Origin: UBA5399 sp964464145
GTDB taxonomy: Bacteria > Bacillota > Clostridia > Christensenellales > Christensenellaceae
Reading direction: 5' to 3'
Length of the DNA: 23,120 bases
Assembly (NCBI GenBank): GCA_964464145.1
Contig: CAYXFB010000041.1
Span: 1 to 23,120 of the forward strand
How positions within the stretch are numbered: the stretch's first letter is position 1; every line of letters begins with the position of its first letter. Positions 23,098-23,120 of the stretch are shown piece by piece. Both the position numbers and the translations under genes were made by a program. Below the pieces are notes generated by a model. It saw only the letters and a list, made by a program, of their open reading frames with translations. It was not told the origin of the DNA and made no database searches.

Positions 23098-23120
23098 AGT
23101 AAACTAAAGCAAGAATAGCG

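Overview
This is a chromosomal window from a motile Gram-positive bacterium, most likely a member of the Clostridia. The evidence is the Firmicutes-type order lepA-hemW-hrcA-grpE-dnaK-dnaJ with a perfect CIRCE operator before hrcA, a lipoprotein-type ABC transporter binding protein, strong AGGAGG ribosome binding sites, and a sigma-D (sigma-28) type flagellin promoter. Base composition is intermediate. Isoleucine is very often written ATA, even in dnaK and lepA. No tRNA, rRNA, CRISPR array, insertion sequence or phage gene was seen.

Layout. Positions 1-79 hold terminators at the left edge. A phospho-sugar mutase (minus strand) is divergent from lepA across an AT-rich promoter region. lepA and hemW follow as a tight pair, then the HrcA/CIRCE-controlled heat-shock operon hrcA-grpE-dnaK-dnaJ, closed by a strong terminator near 10,070. 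After a gene-free stretch of about 400 bp comes a polar amino-acid ABC transporter (lipoprotein, permease, ATPase), with a ribokinase-like PfkB kinase 15 bp behind the ATPase and a strong terminator after it. Next are an acyl-ACP thioesterase, an unusual run of palindromes (14560-14693), and a 358-residue 6-phosphofructokinase. A perfect 15-bp bidirectional terminator separates the kinase from a convergent cardiolipin synthase.

The right third is the most interesting part. An HD-GYP protein (minus) and an EAL-like/HDOD protein (plus) are divergently transcribed. They are followed by a small ComFB-family protein and a 644-residue flagellin with its own sigma-D promoter and a leader of about 140 nt. 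HD-GYP proteins typically degrade cyclic di-GMP, the EAL-like half of the second protein looks catalytically dead, and ComFB-domain proteins have been reported to bind cyclic dinucleotides. I infer a compact cyclic-di-GMP/motility module: eraser, degenerate sensor or scaffold, small receptor, and filament protein. This is inference from gene content and order only.

Several genes (lepA, grpE, dnaJ, the HD-GYP gene) appear to start at TTG. Several start sites here were therefore chosen by ribosome binding site and family N-terminus rather than by the longest frame.
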